A DNA stretch of 49,754 nucleotides from Candidatus Poribacteria bacterium (lineage in GTDB: Bacteria > Poribacteria > WGA-4E > WGA-3G), in the NCBI GenBank assembly GCA_022822085.1, contig JAJECK010000004.1, positions 1-49,754 on the forward strand. The letters run 5' to 3'. The notes beneath the pieces are model-generated. The model searched no databases. It saw only the letters and a program-made list of their open reading frames with translations, and was not told the origin of the DNA. Each line of letters starts with the position of its first letter. Position 1 is the first letter of the stretch. The position numbers and the translations under genes were made by a program. Positions 26,250-35,294 of the stretch are shown one piece after another.

Positions 26250-27656
26250 CTAATAAGGTGTTTCGTTAGTCGTTAACGCACACCATCGCGTAGAAAACAG
26301 ATGATTGAATAATACGTCTCTAGCTTCAGGTGTATCAATCTTCTTCAATGCTAATGCTGCATTAAACCGTACATATCGGTTCTCATCTTCCAGTTGTTCA
26401 ACCAAAGTAGGAATAGCAGGTTCAGAAACCGATCCCAGTTGTGCTAAGGAACGTGCAGCGTTATATCGCACCCAGTAAAGTTCATCATTTAAGCCATCTG
26501 TTAAGACCCGTACTGTCGGTCCTAAATCCATTCCACCATTCACATACTGACCAATGATACCTAAACCTTCCATGGAATGTCGACGAACCCAAGGGGATTC
26601 ATCCGATGCAGCAGTTGTCAATGCAGGGACTGCCTCAAGGGCACTTTTACCCATATCCGCTAAGGTATACGCGGCACTAATCCGAATAGCTTCCTCTGAA
26701 TCAGACAATCCATCAATCAGTGTAGAAACGGCAGGTTCACCTATCATGCTTAATGCCACCCCGACATAACTACGGATTGATTCTGATGAATCATGGAACA
26801 CTTTATGCAACGATGGGACAACGGATTCACCTACTCGTCCTAAACGATATGCTGCGTTCAACCTTTGTTTTTCATCTTCATTATTGAGTGTTTCAAGTAA
26901 TGTATCCACCTCACTGGAAGAAACACCGTTAGCCGTTCCATTCTGTTTACCATAATTCCAATCCCACTGTGTTTCCCACAATTCTGGATGGTCAGGTGCT
27001 ATGCCCTCAGAAACAGCCTGCCAATCAGCAGTATCGCTCTGCCAATCAGGTACAGATGGTTCATCAAGGCGAGAAAACAGAAACTTCAACATATAACGCT
27101 TATTTACACTCTCATTCGGTGTAGCACGATGCCATAGATCATAATGGACAATCGTCACCGTGCCTGCCTCACCACACAGAGAAGTCCCTGGTTGTTCATG
27201 AGCACTTTCATGTGTTTCGTAGTAATGAGAACCGGGCAACACAGCAGTCGGTCCCATATCATCAGTCGTATCCTGTGGATAATAGAACGCCATCGTCCAA
27301 CGGCATTTATGCCGACGTATCTGTTCATCACCTTCATAAGTATCCTTATGAAATCCCTGTCCACCACTACCTGATGGATTATAGTGACAATATCTGTGGG
27401 GATGCATCATATAGTTTGCCCCAAGCACACCTTGCATCGCACCATGCACAACAGGATGCTCAAATACATGTTGAATCTCAGGAATCAATGGTAGGACATT
27501 GTTACCCCAATTCCCTGTCTTTTCAAACATCACTTCTAACTGTTGGAAAATTTGTTCATGAAAACTCGCAGGAAAGTCGGTTTTCACCGTGATATATCCA
27601 TTGATGATGAAATCCCGCATCTGTTCATCAGTAAGTTGTATTCCCTGAATGTTCAT
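26250..27656 (-). CDS. Phytanoyl-CoA dioxygenase fused to HEAT repeats
   Basis: 468 residues. The first 240 or so form a PhyH-type Fe(II)/2-oxoglutarate dioxygenase: H103 and D105 in GFHKDTYEG, the distal H176 in LWHRATPNESVNKRY, with R187 as the likely 2-oxoglutarate ligand. Residues 250-460 are HEAT/PBS-lyase-type repeats (RLNAAYRLGRVGESVVPSL, AIRISAAYTLADMGKSAL, YWVRYNAARSLAQLGSVSEPAI, YVRFNAALALKKI). HEAT repeats normally bind protein, so the enzyme may act on or within a complex. ATG 27656 sits behind an excellent AAAGGAGG; an open frame upstream to 27773 is not used. The next gene ends 47 bp upstream. Confidence 0.9.
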   Translation of the reverse strand: MNIQGIQLTDEQMRDFIINGYITVKTDFPASFHEQIFQQLEVMFEKTGNWGNNVLPLIPEIQHVFEHPVVHGAMQGVLGANYMMHPHRYCHYNPSGSGGQGFHKDTYEGDEQIRRHKCRWTMAFYYPQDTTDDMGPTAVLPGSHYYETHESAHEQPGTSLCGEAGTVTIVHYDLWHRATPNESVNKRYMLKFLFSRLDEPSVPDWQSDTADWQAVSEGIAPDHPELWETQWDWNYGKQNGTANGVSSSEVDTLLETLNNEDEKQRLNAAYRLGRVGESVVPSLHKVFHDSSESIRSYVGVALSMIGEPAVSTLIDGLSDSEEAIRISAAYTLADMGKSALEAVPALTTAASDESPWVRRHSMEGLGIIGQYVNGGMDLGPTVRVLTDGLNDELYWVRYNAARSLAQLGSVSEPAIPTLVEQLEDENRYVRFNAALALKKIDTPEARDVLFNHLFSTRWCALTTNETPY

Positions 27657-27703
27657 ACTTTTTCCTCCTTTGTTGTTTATAAAACCATGAAATCCAACAA
27701 ATG

Positions 27704-28654
27704 TCAATCTTTTAAGGCAGTTGTCCTTGCACGTGATGAGGGAGAACCCCAACCTTGTACCAGCATGCTCCATCTCCCGGCAGGACCACCTGCTACCATA
27801 AGTAATAAATCTTCTTCAGAATACTGTTTAGTCGTTTCAGCGATATATTTACGGATATCTGATTTACTCAACCCATCACCTGAAATCGTCTTTGCATGTT
27901 CAAGTCCAATAACCAACAGTGTTTCTCCCCTACTATTACCCGATGCAACCATATTCTGACAAATCGTCCCGAGAATACCTTCTGCAGTATTGCTACCGTG
28001 ATCGTTGATACTCTGTGGTCCTGCACCAGCGAAAACGGTTACAGTACTGTCTACAGGTTCAAAACCGCGTTCTACATGTAGCGGTTTCCACGGATTCTCA
28101 ACGCCTTCAATCTCAGCAATGCAACACGTATACTTTCCAATATGCCCAAATGCAGCACGGTCTAATTCTCCGGGTAACGCACCACCTATGTTTGTGCATA
28201 TAAGTCGGACTGCTCTACCAATAGTAGCATTTGCACGCCATCCCTGGCCAAATAGATTGAAACCGTCGTTGATATCCAATTCTTTCCGGATCGGACCATT
28301 TATCAAAAGCATTGGTGCAACATGGGAAGTAGTAACCTGTACCCCGTGTAGATTGAACCTTTCGTCTATCATTGCCTCAACAGCAGCCAGGACAACCGGT
28401 AGATATTCCGGCAGACATCCCGCCATCACAGCATTAATTGCTATCCGTTCAACAGTGGCTTTTCCCCATTTCGGTGGAAGCGGTGCAATCAATTCGTCAG
28501 GGGAACGTTTGGTACCGCTAAGCATTCTTTCAACGCGTTCTGGTGTCGGTGGAACGACTGGTAGTCCATCTGTCCATCCATTCTGATAGCATGCTTCTAT
28601 CGGGTCAACCGTCTCGTCTATTGAAACTTGTTCTGAATGCCATTGTCGTGCCAT
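27704..28654 (-). CDS. Conserved protein with NGWTDGLPVVPPT motif, function unknown
   Basis: 316 residues, no signal peptide or membrane helix. The N-terminal ACYQNGWTDGLPVVPPTPERVERML is a recurrent signature of a widespread uncharacterised family, as I recall it. Other conserved-looking parts are GCLPEYLPVVLAAVEAM, LLINGPIRKELDIN, NIGGALPGELDRAAFGHIGKYTCCIAE and VAGGPAGRWSMLVQGWG near the C-terminus. I do not know its reaction. Ribosome site AAGGAGAA precedes ATG 28654. It may share an operon with the PhyH-HEAT gene (47 bp apart), so a metabolic role together is possible but unproven. Confidence 0.75.
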   Translation of the reverse strand: MARQWHSEQVSIDETVDPIEACYQNGWTDGLPVVPPTPERVERMLSGTKRSPDELIAPLPPKWGKATVERIAINAVMAGCLPEYLPVVLAAVEAMIDERFNLHGVQVTTSHVAPMLLINGPIRKELDINDGFNLFGQGWRANATIGRAVRLICTNIGGALPGELDRAAFGHIGKYTCCIAEIEGVENPWKPLHVERGFEPVDSTVTVFAGAGPQSINDHGSNTAEGILGTICQNMVASGNSRGETLLVIGLEHAKTISGDGLSKSDIRKYIAETTKQYSEEDLLLMVAGGPAGRWSMLVQGWGSPSSRARTTALKD

Positions 28655-28663
28655 GCCTTCTCC

Positions 28664-29086
28664 TTACGGACAGGTATCTTTAGTCAATAGATGTTTATGT
28701 CCTTTTGCTTTGTACACTTTTCCTTGAGAAACATGTTTCTTAAAGTCTTGTATCAATTTATAGTCGTTAGAGACTAATACTTTAACTTGAGCGATAAGTG
28801 CTAATGCAATGATGTGAGGATCATCAGATGTCAGTTGTTCTTTTATTTCATTTTCTTTCTGTTGAACTTCTCGAGCTGACACTAGCTTTAGTTTATTTCT
28901 CCTCTGTAGTTCTCGTCTTAATGTATATCCACCGCCTGCAATCCATTCACTTCTAAATTTATCTGTATCAGAATAGACAATCTTGCCGTTTTTACTTTCT
29001 ATCCACTGTTTTACTGGCTTTAAATCTTCATCAACGGGATTCTTATTATACTCACCAATACAGTTTACATCTAATATTACGCACAC
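28664..29086 (-). CDS. PIN-like domain protein paired with AAA ATPase
   Basis: 140 residues starting with GTG 29086, two bases after the ATPase stop, so translation is probably coupled. It starts VCVILDVNCIGEY, a PIN-type first acidic strand, and has SDDPHIIALALIAQVKVLVSNDYKLIQDFK, with the second and third acidic positions (D and D of SDDP and SND) and a conserved-looking GKVYK. PIN domains are metal-dependent nucleases of RNA or DNA. It would be the effector of the two-gene module. It could also be a toxin of a toxin-antitoxin pair, but the neighbour is an ATPase rather than a small DNA-binding protein. Confidence 0.8.
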   Translation of the reverse strand: MCVILDVNCIGEYNKNPVDEDLKPVKQWIESKNGKIVYSDTDKFRSEWIAGGGYTLRRELQRRNKLKLVSAREVQQKENEIKEQLTSDDPHIIALALIAQVKVLVSNDYKLIQDFKKHVSQGKVYKAKGHKHLLTKDTCP

Positions 29087-29088
29087 GA

Positions 29089-30402
29089 TTAATCCTCAAA
29101 TCCCATTAACCTATTGGTTTCATGTAAGAAAAATCTGCCATAATTAGTCGGTACACCTGTCATATTTGCCATATCATCAAACCCAATATTATGCACCTTT
29201 ACAATATTCCTTATCGGTTCAAAGTAAATTAGAGACACATCATCGGGATTGATGGTGCCTTTTCTGATTTCAATGCGTGCACGATCAACTATGTAATCAC
29301 TATGTGTTTCTACAATGAACGAATGATTACCTTGTTTTGTCAATTTTGTCAATAAAGTAGTAAATTCCGCTTGTGCCCTTGGATGTAGATGCACCTCTGG
29401 TTGCTGCAATAAAGAATAACTTGACGGAATGGGTTTACTTTCAAAATATTGGGAAATACTTGGGTATAGGACTTGCACTAAAAGCGGAAGTATTTGACTG
29501 ATCCCATAGCCAACATCTACGATATTTTTTGTAGGTCCTTTTACTTTGAATTGTAGTTGGAACGGACCACCAAGCGTACCGCCAAAGTTCTTTATTTTTA
29601 TGTCTTGAAAGAGTCTGGAACTCATTCCAAATTCAATGAGATGTTGCTTTAGTTTCTCCCATTCTTTTTTTCGGGTAACTGCTAATCGCATCAGCTGCAT
29701 TGGAATATCACTGCCTTCTGGATCGTTAAATTCTCGTGTCGGGTCGTAAGTGCGTTTAGGACGTGACCTAATTGGAGAACTACTATTTACCGAAAAACCG
29801 CTGAATATGTCCCACGGACGATTATCAAACATTCCTATATGGTGATTCTTTTTAAGCAGATATTCATCTAAAGCAATTTCTCCTTCAGCTCCTCCTTTAA
29901 AAACAAGCGATAGTATTTTAAAAAAAGGTGGGTTTAAAGCGTCTGAGCCACAGATTAAATTATATTGATCTTGATGCACATCATAAGAGGCTAAACGAAC
30001 TGCTATATCTTTCTGTCCTTCTGTTTTAAGATTGATTTCACCATCAACGAATTTCATTCTTAATGAACGGACAGAAGGTTCAATACTTCCTTTTTTCTTT
30101 ACAAATTCAACTGTTACTTGGACGTCTTCATTGTTAAATCTACTTGTAAATCCAATCTTGAAGTTTTTCTCTTTTTTACTGCTGTTTCTGGCAATATCTT
30201 TAAATGTCCCTAATGCATAAGGAACCAAATTAAAGTCCAAATCTCCATTTCGCAGATAATTGGATAATACATGGAAACATGCAAGTGCAGTGGTTTTCCC
30301 AGTGCTATTCTCACCTACCAAAAAGGTTAGAGGACGAATTTCAAGTGTCTGCCGTTCAGCGAAACACCGCACCTCTTCTATTGTGAATTGTGTAATACTC
30401 AT
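29089..30402 (-). CDS. AAA15/OLD-like ABC-type ATPase
   Basis: 437 residues. Walker A GENSTGKTT is at residues 30-38 after the RCFAERQTLEIRPLTFLVG strand; the signature-like YGISQILPLLVQVL is near residue 298, Walker B is in LLQQPEVHLHPRAQAE, and ETHSDYIVDRARIEIRKG gives the H-loop. This is the arrangement of single-protein ATPases (AAA15/AAA_21, DUF3696-like) found in many defence modules. It lacks a fused Toprim domain (so not a complete OLD nuclease), and a PIN gene follows directly. Inferred role: sensor ATPase controlling the PIN nuclease. Confidence 0.85.
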   Translation of the reverse strand: MSITQFTIEEVRCFAERQTLEIRPLTFLVGENSTGKTTALACFHVLSNYLRNGDLDFNLVPYALGTFKDIARNSSKKEKNFKIGFTSRFNNEDVQVTVEFVKKKGSIEPSVRSLRMKFVDGEINLKTEGQKDIAVRLASYDVHQDQYNLICGSDALNPPFFKILSLVFKGGAEGEIALDEYLLKKNHHIGMFDNRPWDIFSGFSVNSSSPIRSRPKRTYDPTREFNDPEGSDIPMQLMRLAVTRKKEWEKLKQHLIEFGMSSRLFQDIKIKNFGGTLGGPFQLQFKVKGPTKNIVDVGYGISQILPLLVQVLYPSISQYFESKPIPSSYSLLQQPEVHLHPRAQAEFTTLLTKLTKQGNHSFIVETHSDYIVDRARIEIRKGTINPDDVSLIYFEPIRNIVKVHNIGFDDMANMTGVPTNYGRFFLHETNRLMGFED

Positions 30403-30509
30403 AATGTAACCTCTGCACTCTGATGTTATGTCCTTAAGGTTAAGTATAGCATATCCTATAAAGGAACTGAAATTTATTTTGGTTGTTTAGATGAAATATG
30501 TATTTGGTT

Positions 30510-30627
30510 AGGACTTACGCAGTTTCTCTTAAAATCCCCCTTGATAAGGGGGATTTAGGGGGTTAAAGGACCAAAATAACGACTTTTTAACCCCCTAACC
30601 CCTTATCAAGGGGAATGCGTAAGTCCT
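30510..30627. repeat. 118-bp imperfect palindrome, GGACTTACGCA type
   Basis: AGGACTTACGC (30510) is inverted at the right end (GCGTAAGTCCT, to 30627). Inside, AATCCCCCTTGATAAGGGGG and its flanks form further hairpins, ending in TTTAACCCCCTAA. It lies between divergent-looking transcription ends of the ATPase gene start and the vWA gene stop, so it may act as a terminator, but it looks like a dispersed palindromic repeat. Confidence 0.75.
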
Positions 30628-30632
30628 GTTGT

Positions 30633-33212
30633 TTAGGAACGTCTCATATCAATACGCCGCAACGCTATATCAATGAGTAGTAGAATAACAGCAGTGATAA
30701 GAAAAGGTCGCCATAGGTGAATCCGTAGCGTTACGGGATTCTCTGGTGAGCGAAAGGCTTCCTCTGCAGTGATATTGAATTTGCCACCAGACACATTTGA
30801 GATTTGTGTTAGTAGGGCTTCATTCGCATTGTGAACAAGATACTCCTCAGGATAGGAAACGACTGTGCCGGTAACTTGTGTATTTACGATATCTCCTGCT
30901 TGTTTTTGGGTGATGTTTAAGAAATAGGGACCTACCTCTTCTGTTGGGAAATCAAGTTCATACCGTCCCGGTGATGTTTGTGAAATAGAGAGTTGCTTCT
31001 TTTTCAAATCAGGACCAATGAGCGATATTTGACTGTCTAACTCATTCATGAATTGGCCTGTTTCACTGAGGGCATCAATCGCAAGATGTGCTACTCCTTT
31101 CTCTTTAGTAATTGCTGCTTGGAAATTACTGAGTGTTGTCTTTCGCATCGTGTCACGCACAAGTTGCGTCCAGAACTTTCCGTAACCTGCCCATTCTAAC
31201 CAGTCAGTTGCCCAACGTGCTTTTGCATCGGAGGTGAATGCGACAGATTTACCCAAACCGTATTGCCAACTTGCCAATATCGGGTCCCCGCGGTCAGAGA
31301 CGAGGAAAATCTCTGCAGTGGCACGTGGCTGGGTCGCAACATATCCAAGCAGAAATGGGGCAAGTTCAAGGTCTATGCCACTCAAGACTTGAGTCGGCTT
31401 GATTCGTTGTGGAATAAATGGGGTGTCAATGATTGCGGATTGAGATGCAGTGACGGTCTCTTTCGCAAAAATCTGTGGAATATTATAGGGGTCTTGTGTA
31501 AAATACTCGCGTCCACCTCCCCATTGAGCAAGATTGCCTAACAGGTTCATGTCCGCCCCACTACCTATACCGACAGTGGAAATCGTAATCCGCTCTGAAT
31601 GCATAGAATTTGCTATGCCATACCAATCGCCACCTTGCGAATGCCCATCACTGAGAACGATGACGTGCTTCAGTTTCGCGGTTGTTTCTGTCAAAGCAAA
31701 ATATGCTTGTTGGAGTGCGGGATATAGATTTGTTCCACCACTCGCACTAATTGAACCGACCTGGTTTGATATATATTGTTTATCTGAGGCATCATGCATC
31801 TCAGTAATCCAGAACGGTGATCCGTCAAAAGCGATGACACCGATTTTATCGCGCGGACCAAGTAGCTCTACGGTGGCGCGAGCAGCCTCTTTGGCTAATT
31901 CAATTTTGATTCCACCCATACTCCCAGATTTGTCAATCACAAGTACCATCGCCAACGATGGAGTCTCTTTCTTCTTCTCTGTATCAGTGCGGACAGGAAG
32001 GACCTCCTCAATCGGAGTTTTGTAGTAACCACCCAACCCATAACTATTCTCACTACCGAGCATCATAAATCCACCGCCAAGGTCTTGCACATAGGTACGG
32101 ATAAGTTCCATCTGTTTCGCAGTCAAGCGGTTTGCAGGCACATCACTGAAGATAATCAGTTCATAGTTTTGAAGGTCAGCAAGTTCATTAGGAACCCCTA
32201 ACCCGTTCCGAACATCCACCCGAATTTTGGCATCCTCAAGTGCACGCATCAAATATCGGGTTTGCGATTCGTTCTCATCAATCAGCAGTACCTTCGGTTG
32301 ACCAGAGACCGATACGATTCCAAGTGCTTTGTTGTTATCGTAGCGTGTATCTTGTGTCGTACGTACGGTCGCATCATAAGTCAACGTTCCGCTATCTTCA
32401 TGTGTTTCAGAGAATAAAACACGATTTTCGCCTTCAACCAGACGTACCTCTTTTTTTGACACTTCAAATTTATTCTTATATAATCGGATTTCTGCAATAT
32501 CTTCATGGTTACTATGCACAATCACTTCTAAATTGAACGGTGCCCCTTGTTTTACCTGGGCAGGCGCATCAATTCGTTGTACCATCACCTCAGGTTCATC
32601 ACTCGGAAATATGGGAACCGTGTCAATCTGTATATTGAAATCTTTTCCACGTAGCGCGGTATGAACAGCATCTCCCAGTGTTTCAATTCCATCAGTGATA
32701 AGTACAATCCGTTTGTTTGCGTTAGCAGGAAAAACACTCCATGCGGTTTCAATTGCTTGTTCGATATTTGTAGTGTCTCCTACGTCCTCATCTTGTGCCA
32801 ACCAGTTTTTCCTGATTTCAGAGAGATTTAATTCACCATCTGACAACTCCTGTTCATGACCCGCAGGAGATACAAGTATCTCTGCCTTTTCGGTGTATGC
32901 GATAATCCCAGTTTGTTGTTTTCCATCGTTGTTATCTATTGCTTCTTTGACAAAATCAGTTGCAGTTTTCAATCCATCTTCTGAAATGCTGTCAGAAATA
33001 TCTGTCAAGAACATTACAGTAAGTTTGTCATCAGTTTTCAGATACTGAAGATCTGCCACACTCAATACCAACAATAGAACAATAATCACTCTTACACACA
33101 AACTAATTATTCTTTGTGTACGTGACAAATCCACAAGGCTGCGGCGAAATCCGTAGTATAGAATAGGCAGTAATAGTAGTAGTAAAAGTAAAAAAGGTCG
33201 GGTTATTTCCAT
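30633..33212 (-). CDS. Large membrane protein with two vWA domains and GATase-like domain
   Basis: About 860 residues. Two N-terminal helices (about 5-20 and 35-55) lead to vWA1 (FLTDISDSIS near 70, MIDAS DISDS), a beta-sandwich, a class I glutamine-amidotransferase-like fold without catalytic motif (PKVLLIDENESQTRYLMRAL near 315; FSDVP; GGGFMMLGSENSYG), then vWA2 (VLVIDKSGSMGG near 425, complete MIDAS), more beta-sandwich, and a C-terminal helix (FLITAVILLLIDIAL). This is the usual build of the bacterial vWA/GATase membrane family encoded near MoxR-like systems. Start uncertain: ATG 33212 or TTG 33224, neither with a clear ribosome site. Confidence 0.9.
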   Translation of the reverse strand: MEITRPFLLLLLLLLPILYYGFRRSLVDLSRTQRIISLCVRVIIVLLLVLSVADLQYLKTDDKLTVMFLTDISDSISEDGLKTATDFVKEAIDNNDGKQQTGIIAYTEKAEILVSPAGHEQELSDGELNLSEIRKNWLAQDEDVGDTTNIEQAIETAWSVFPANANKRIVLITDGIETLGDAVHTALRGKDFNIQIDTVPIFPSDEPEVMVQRIDAPAQVKQGAPFNLEVIVHSNHEDIAEIRLYKNKFEVSKKEVRLVEGENRVLFSETHEDSGTLTYDATVRTTQDTRYDNNKALGIVSVSGQPKVLLIDENESQTRYLMRALEDAKIRVDVRNGLGVPNELADLQNYELIIFSDVPANRLTAKQMELIRTYVQDLGGGFMMLGSENSYGLGGYYKTPIEEVLPVRTDTEKKKETPSLAMVLVIDKSGSMGGIKIELAKEAARATVELLGPRDKIGVIAFDGSPFWITEMHDASDKQYISNQVGSISASGGTNLYPALQQAYFALTETTAKLKHVIVLSDGHSQGGDWYGIANSMHSERITISTVGIGSGADMNLLGNLAQWGGGREYFTQDPYNIPQIFAKETVTASQSAIIDTPFIPQRIKPTQVLSGIDLELAPFLLGYVATQPRATAEIFLVSDRGDPILASWQYGLGKSVAFTSDAKARWATDWLEWAGYGKFWTQLVRDTMRKTTLSNFQAAITKEKGVAHLAIDALSETGQFMNELDSQISLIGPDLKKKQLSISQTSPGRYELDFPTEEVGPYFLNITQKQAGDIVNTQVTGTVVSYPEEYLVHNANEALLTQISNVSGGKFNITAEEAFRSPENPVTLRIHLWRPFLITAVILLLIDIALRRIDMRRS

Positions 33213-33227
33213 AATAAGTGACAAGTT

Positions 33228-34151
33228 TTATACCAATATATCAGGTCTGTTTGCGGTTATTTCAATATCATAACCTTCTTTTCGTACTCTGCGATCAAAG
33301 TATAATAGTACCACACCGATAATCCAAACCGGTAGAACGAGTGCCTTTAGGACCATTTGAGAAGATGTCATAACGACGTAAAATGGATAACTTCCAGTAT
33401 CAAGGACTTTGTCTAAAATTGACCATTCAATAATAGATCTAAAGTCTGCCCCACCTGCCAGATTTGCTACTACCAACACAATTCCCAATGATATCTCAAG
33501 AATATATCTAACCGCATAACTCGACAGAATTATCATGAAAACAATGACACAGACTTTCCACCAGTTTTCTTGAACGAGTTCACTGCTGCGTCTCAGTGCT
33601 GATATACCAGAATAATCTTCAATCATGACAGTTTCAATATAGAAAACCCAACGCACCGAAATATAAATCATTATTGGGACACAGATAACCGCAATCATTA
33701 TGGGAAGAGCTAACGGCCCAGTCCCTCTCACAGAACCAAGAGATAAGAAAATTAAAATAATCGGTCCCACCATGGCAAGCAGCCATATCAGACGACAATA
33801 TATCAACGTCCATAACCTGGGCAATGTTTGTCTTAATGCTGCAAAACTTGTACTTTCCCCACCAAGATAAATCCTTGTCGCAGCAACAACTATCCCTCCC
33901 ATACTTAACAATATTAGGGGCATGGAAACAATTGCAGCAATTATTGAATTTAGTTCTGATTTTGATAAAAGACCTTTGAGTGAATATTCAACAATATTTG
34001 CAATGAAATATATAGACGCAATTCCGATAAACAGGGAAAAATGTCTTCTGTAAAGACTAAATGTCCCATCCAGAATATCTCCAACCCCCATCGGTCTGAG
34101 TTTTGACAAATCATTGTTGTCAACTTGTAATGCGTCCGATGTCCCTAACAT
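33228..34151 (-). CDS. Membrane protein, YciC/GPDPase membrane-domain-like
   Basis: 307 residues with about six hydrophobic helices. It begins after a short hydrophilic tail with LRPMGVGDILDGTFSLYRRHF, a signature typical of proteins annotated as glycerophosphodiester phosphodiesterase membrane-domain or YciC-like, with no catalytic domain. Its stop is only a few bases from the vWA gene start, so the two are co-transcribed and perhaps partners in the inner membrane. Specific function unknown. Confidence 0.8.
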   Translation of the reverse strand: MLGTSDALQVDNNDLSKLRPMGVGDILDGTFSLYRRHFSLFIGIASIYFIANIVEYSLKGLLSKSELNSIIAAIVSMPLILLSMGGIVVAATRIYLGGESTSFAALRQTLPRLWTLIYCRLIWLLAMVGPIILIFLSLGSVRGTGPLALPIMIAVICVPIMIYISVRWVFYIETVMIEDYSGISALRRSSELVQENWWKVCVIVFMIILSSYAVRYILEISLGIVLVVANLAGGADFRSIIEWSILDKVLDTGSYPFYVVMTSSQMVLKALVLPVWIIGVVLLYFDRRVRKEGYDIEITANRPDILV

Positions 34152-34370
34152 TTATTTTCCATTCATTGAATTGCGCGACTACAAACGTGTATTTTGTTAA
34201 TGAGAAGCGATCAATTTGAAACAGTATTATTTCCATGGGATTTCTCCTAATGTATTGTGAAGATAAAACATTATAGAAGAAATCCCGCGGATTTAAATGT
34301 GTTTTATTAAGTAGCAACTTAGGTTAGTGTAATTATTGTCATGAGAAATCCAATAATTCGGCGTGCTTAC

Positions 34371-34520
34371 ATGAAGATTAACTTATTAATTGGGTCCTTT
34401 TCCTTCTGGGCGAGGGCAGTTGTACTCCTGCTGGCGAGGCGGGGAATGCCTAAATGGCATTCATACCGTTGATTTCTTCCTAACCTCGCCACAGGACCGA
34501 AATTATTTTTTAATCTTCAT
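34371..34520. mobile_element. MITE-B copy 1 (long form)
   Basis: A 150-bp element with ends ATGAAGATTAACTTATTAAT (34371) and its imperfect complement ending ATCTTCAT at 34520. The core 34430-34489 (GCTGGCGAGG to CCTCGC) is nearly identical to the long core of MITE-A copy 1, including the inner GAATGCC/GGCATTC hairpin, although the outer ends belong to a different family. The interval 34152-34662 contains only this and a small AAGGC/GCCTT hairpin near 34535. Confidence 0.7.
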
Positions 34521-34662
34521 CAAAGCACCAAATTAAGGCATGAAAGCCTTTTGGCATTCGCCATCTACCGTGTGTGGAATTCTAAGAATTACTGAAAGAA
34601 TAAATTAATCTTGATCAAAGCGCGCCTATTGATTTGTGCGTAAGCCTATGAAATTATAACGT

Positions 34663-35286
34663 CTAAGTACGTATTTTCTCATTTAGATTGGCAGGATATA
34701 TTTCAAGATCGGAACGGGAGATGAGTATACCCACATAAAAGGTAAGCCAGTTCCCACAGAGTTCAATAGACATCAGTTCATCATTATCGCTGGTGTATTC
34801 ATGAAGTTCTGCTTCAAATTCCTCTTTATTCTGCGCATCGGTAACTGTGAGTTTTGCAGGAACAATATCCTGTCGGTAGTATTCAACAGCGATTTCATCG
34901 TCTTCATTGTCTGGGTCTGGATAAAAAAGCGTCATCTCGTCTGGCAACGGGTCTCCGAGTTCTTGTTCGCCATCTACAATCCATCGGGAGACTTCGTAAT
35001 CGTCTTTTGTTCCGGCAATGTGGTCAACCCCGACAACGAGTTCACCCTCTACATCCTTGATATGATACATAAAACGTAGGAGACCGTCGCCCTCATATTT
35101 CTTTCTTGAAAAGAGCGTGAAGGCATGAGAGGTATCACCCGTTTCCTGATATGTTGTCAGGTCAGAGAGTTCAATGATACTGTTGATTGGAATATCAACT
35201 AACTCATGCCGTTCAGTCTTTTTCTCATCATCATCTTTCCGTTTTCCAAAAAGTGATTGTCCCTCTTTTTTACCAAATAGTGCCAT
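34663..35286 (-). CDS. Hypothetical acidic protein, possibly DUF2491-like
   Basis: 207 residues, no signal peptide or membrane helix. The first 25 residues are charged and repeat LFGK twice. The body is acidic, with alternating strands (IIELSDLTTYQETG, GELVVGVDHIAG, MTLFYPDPDNEDDEIAVEYYRQD). Length, soluble character and a neighbour that is a Ser-rich exported protein vaguely recall YjfK (DUF2491), but I see no decisive motif. It follows the Ser/Arg-rich gene by 8 bp, so the two are an operon. Confidence 0.7.
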   Translation of the reverse strand: MALFGKKEGQSLFGKRKDDDEKKTERHELVDIPINSIIELSDLTTYQETGDTSHAFTLFSRKKYEGDGLLRFMYHIKDVEGELVVGVDHIAGTKDDYEVSRWIVDGEQELGDPLPDEMTLFYPDPDNEDDEIAVEYYRQDIVPAKLTVTDAQNKEEFEAELHEYTSDNDELMSIELCGNWLTFYVGILISRSDLEIYPANLNEKIRT

Positions 35287-35294
35287 ACCACCAC

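Noticed and set aside
28664..30402. ATPase/PIN pair as an OLD nuclease or PARIS system
   Set aside because: OLD has a fused Toprim domain and PARIS pairs the ATPase with a Toprim-type AriB; here the partner has PIN features.
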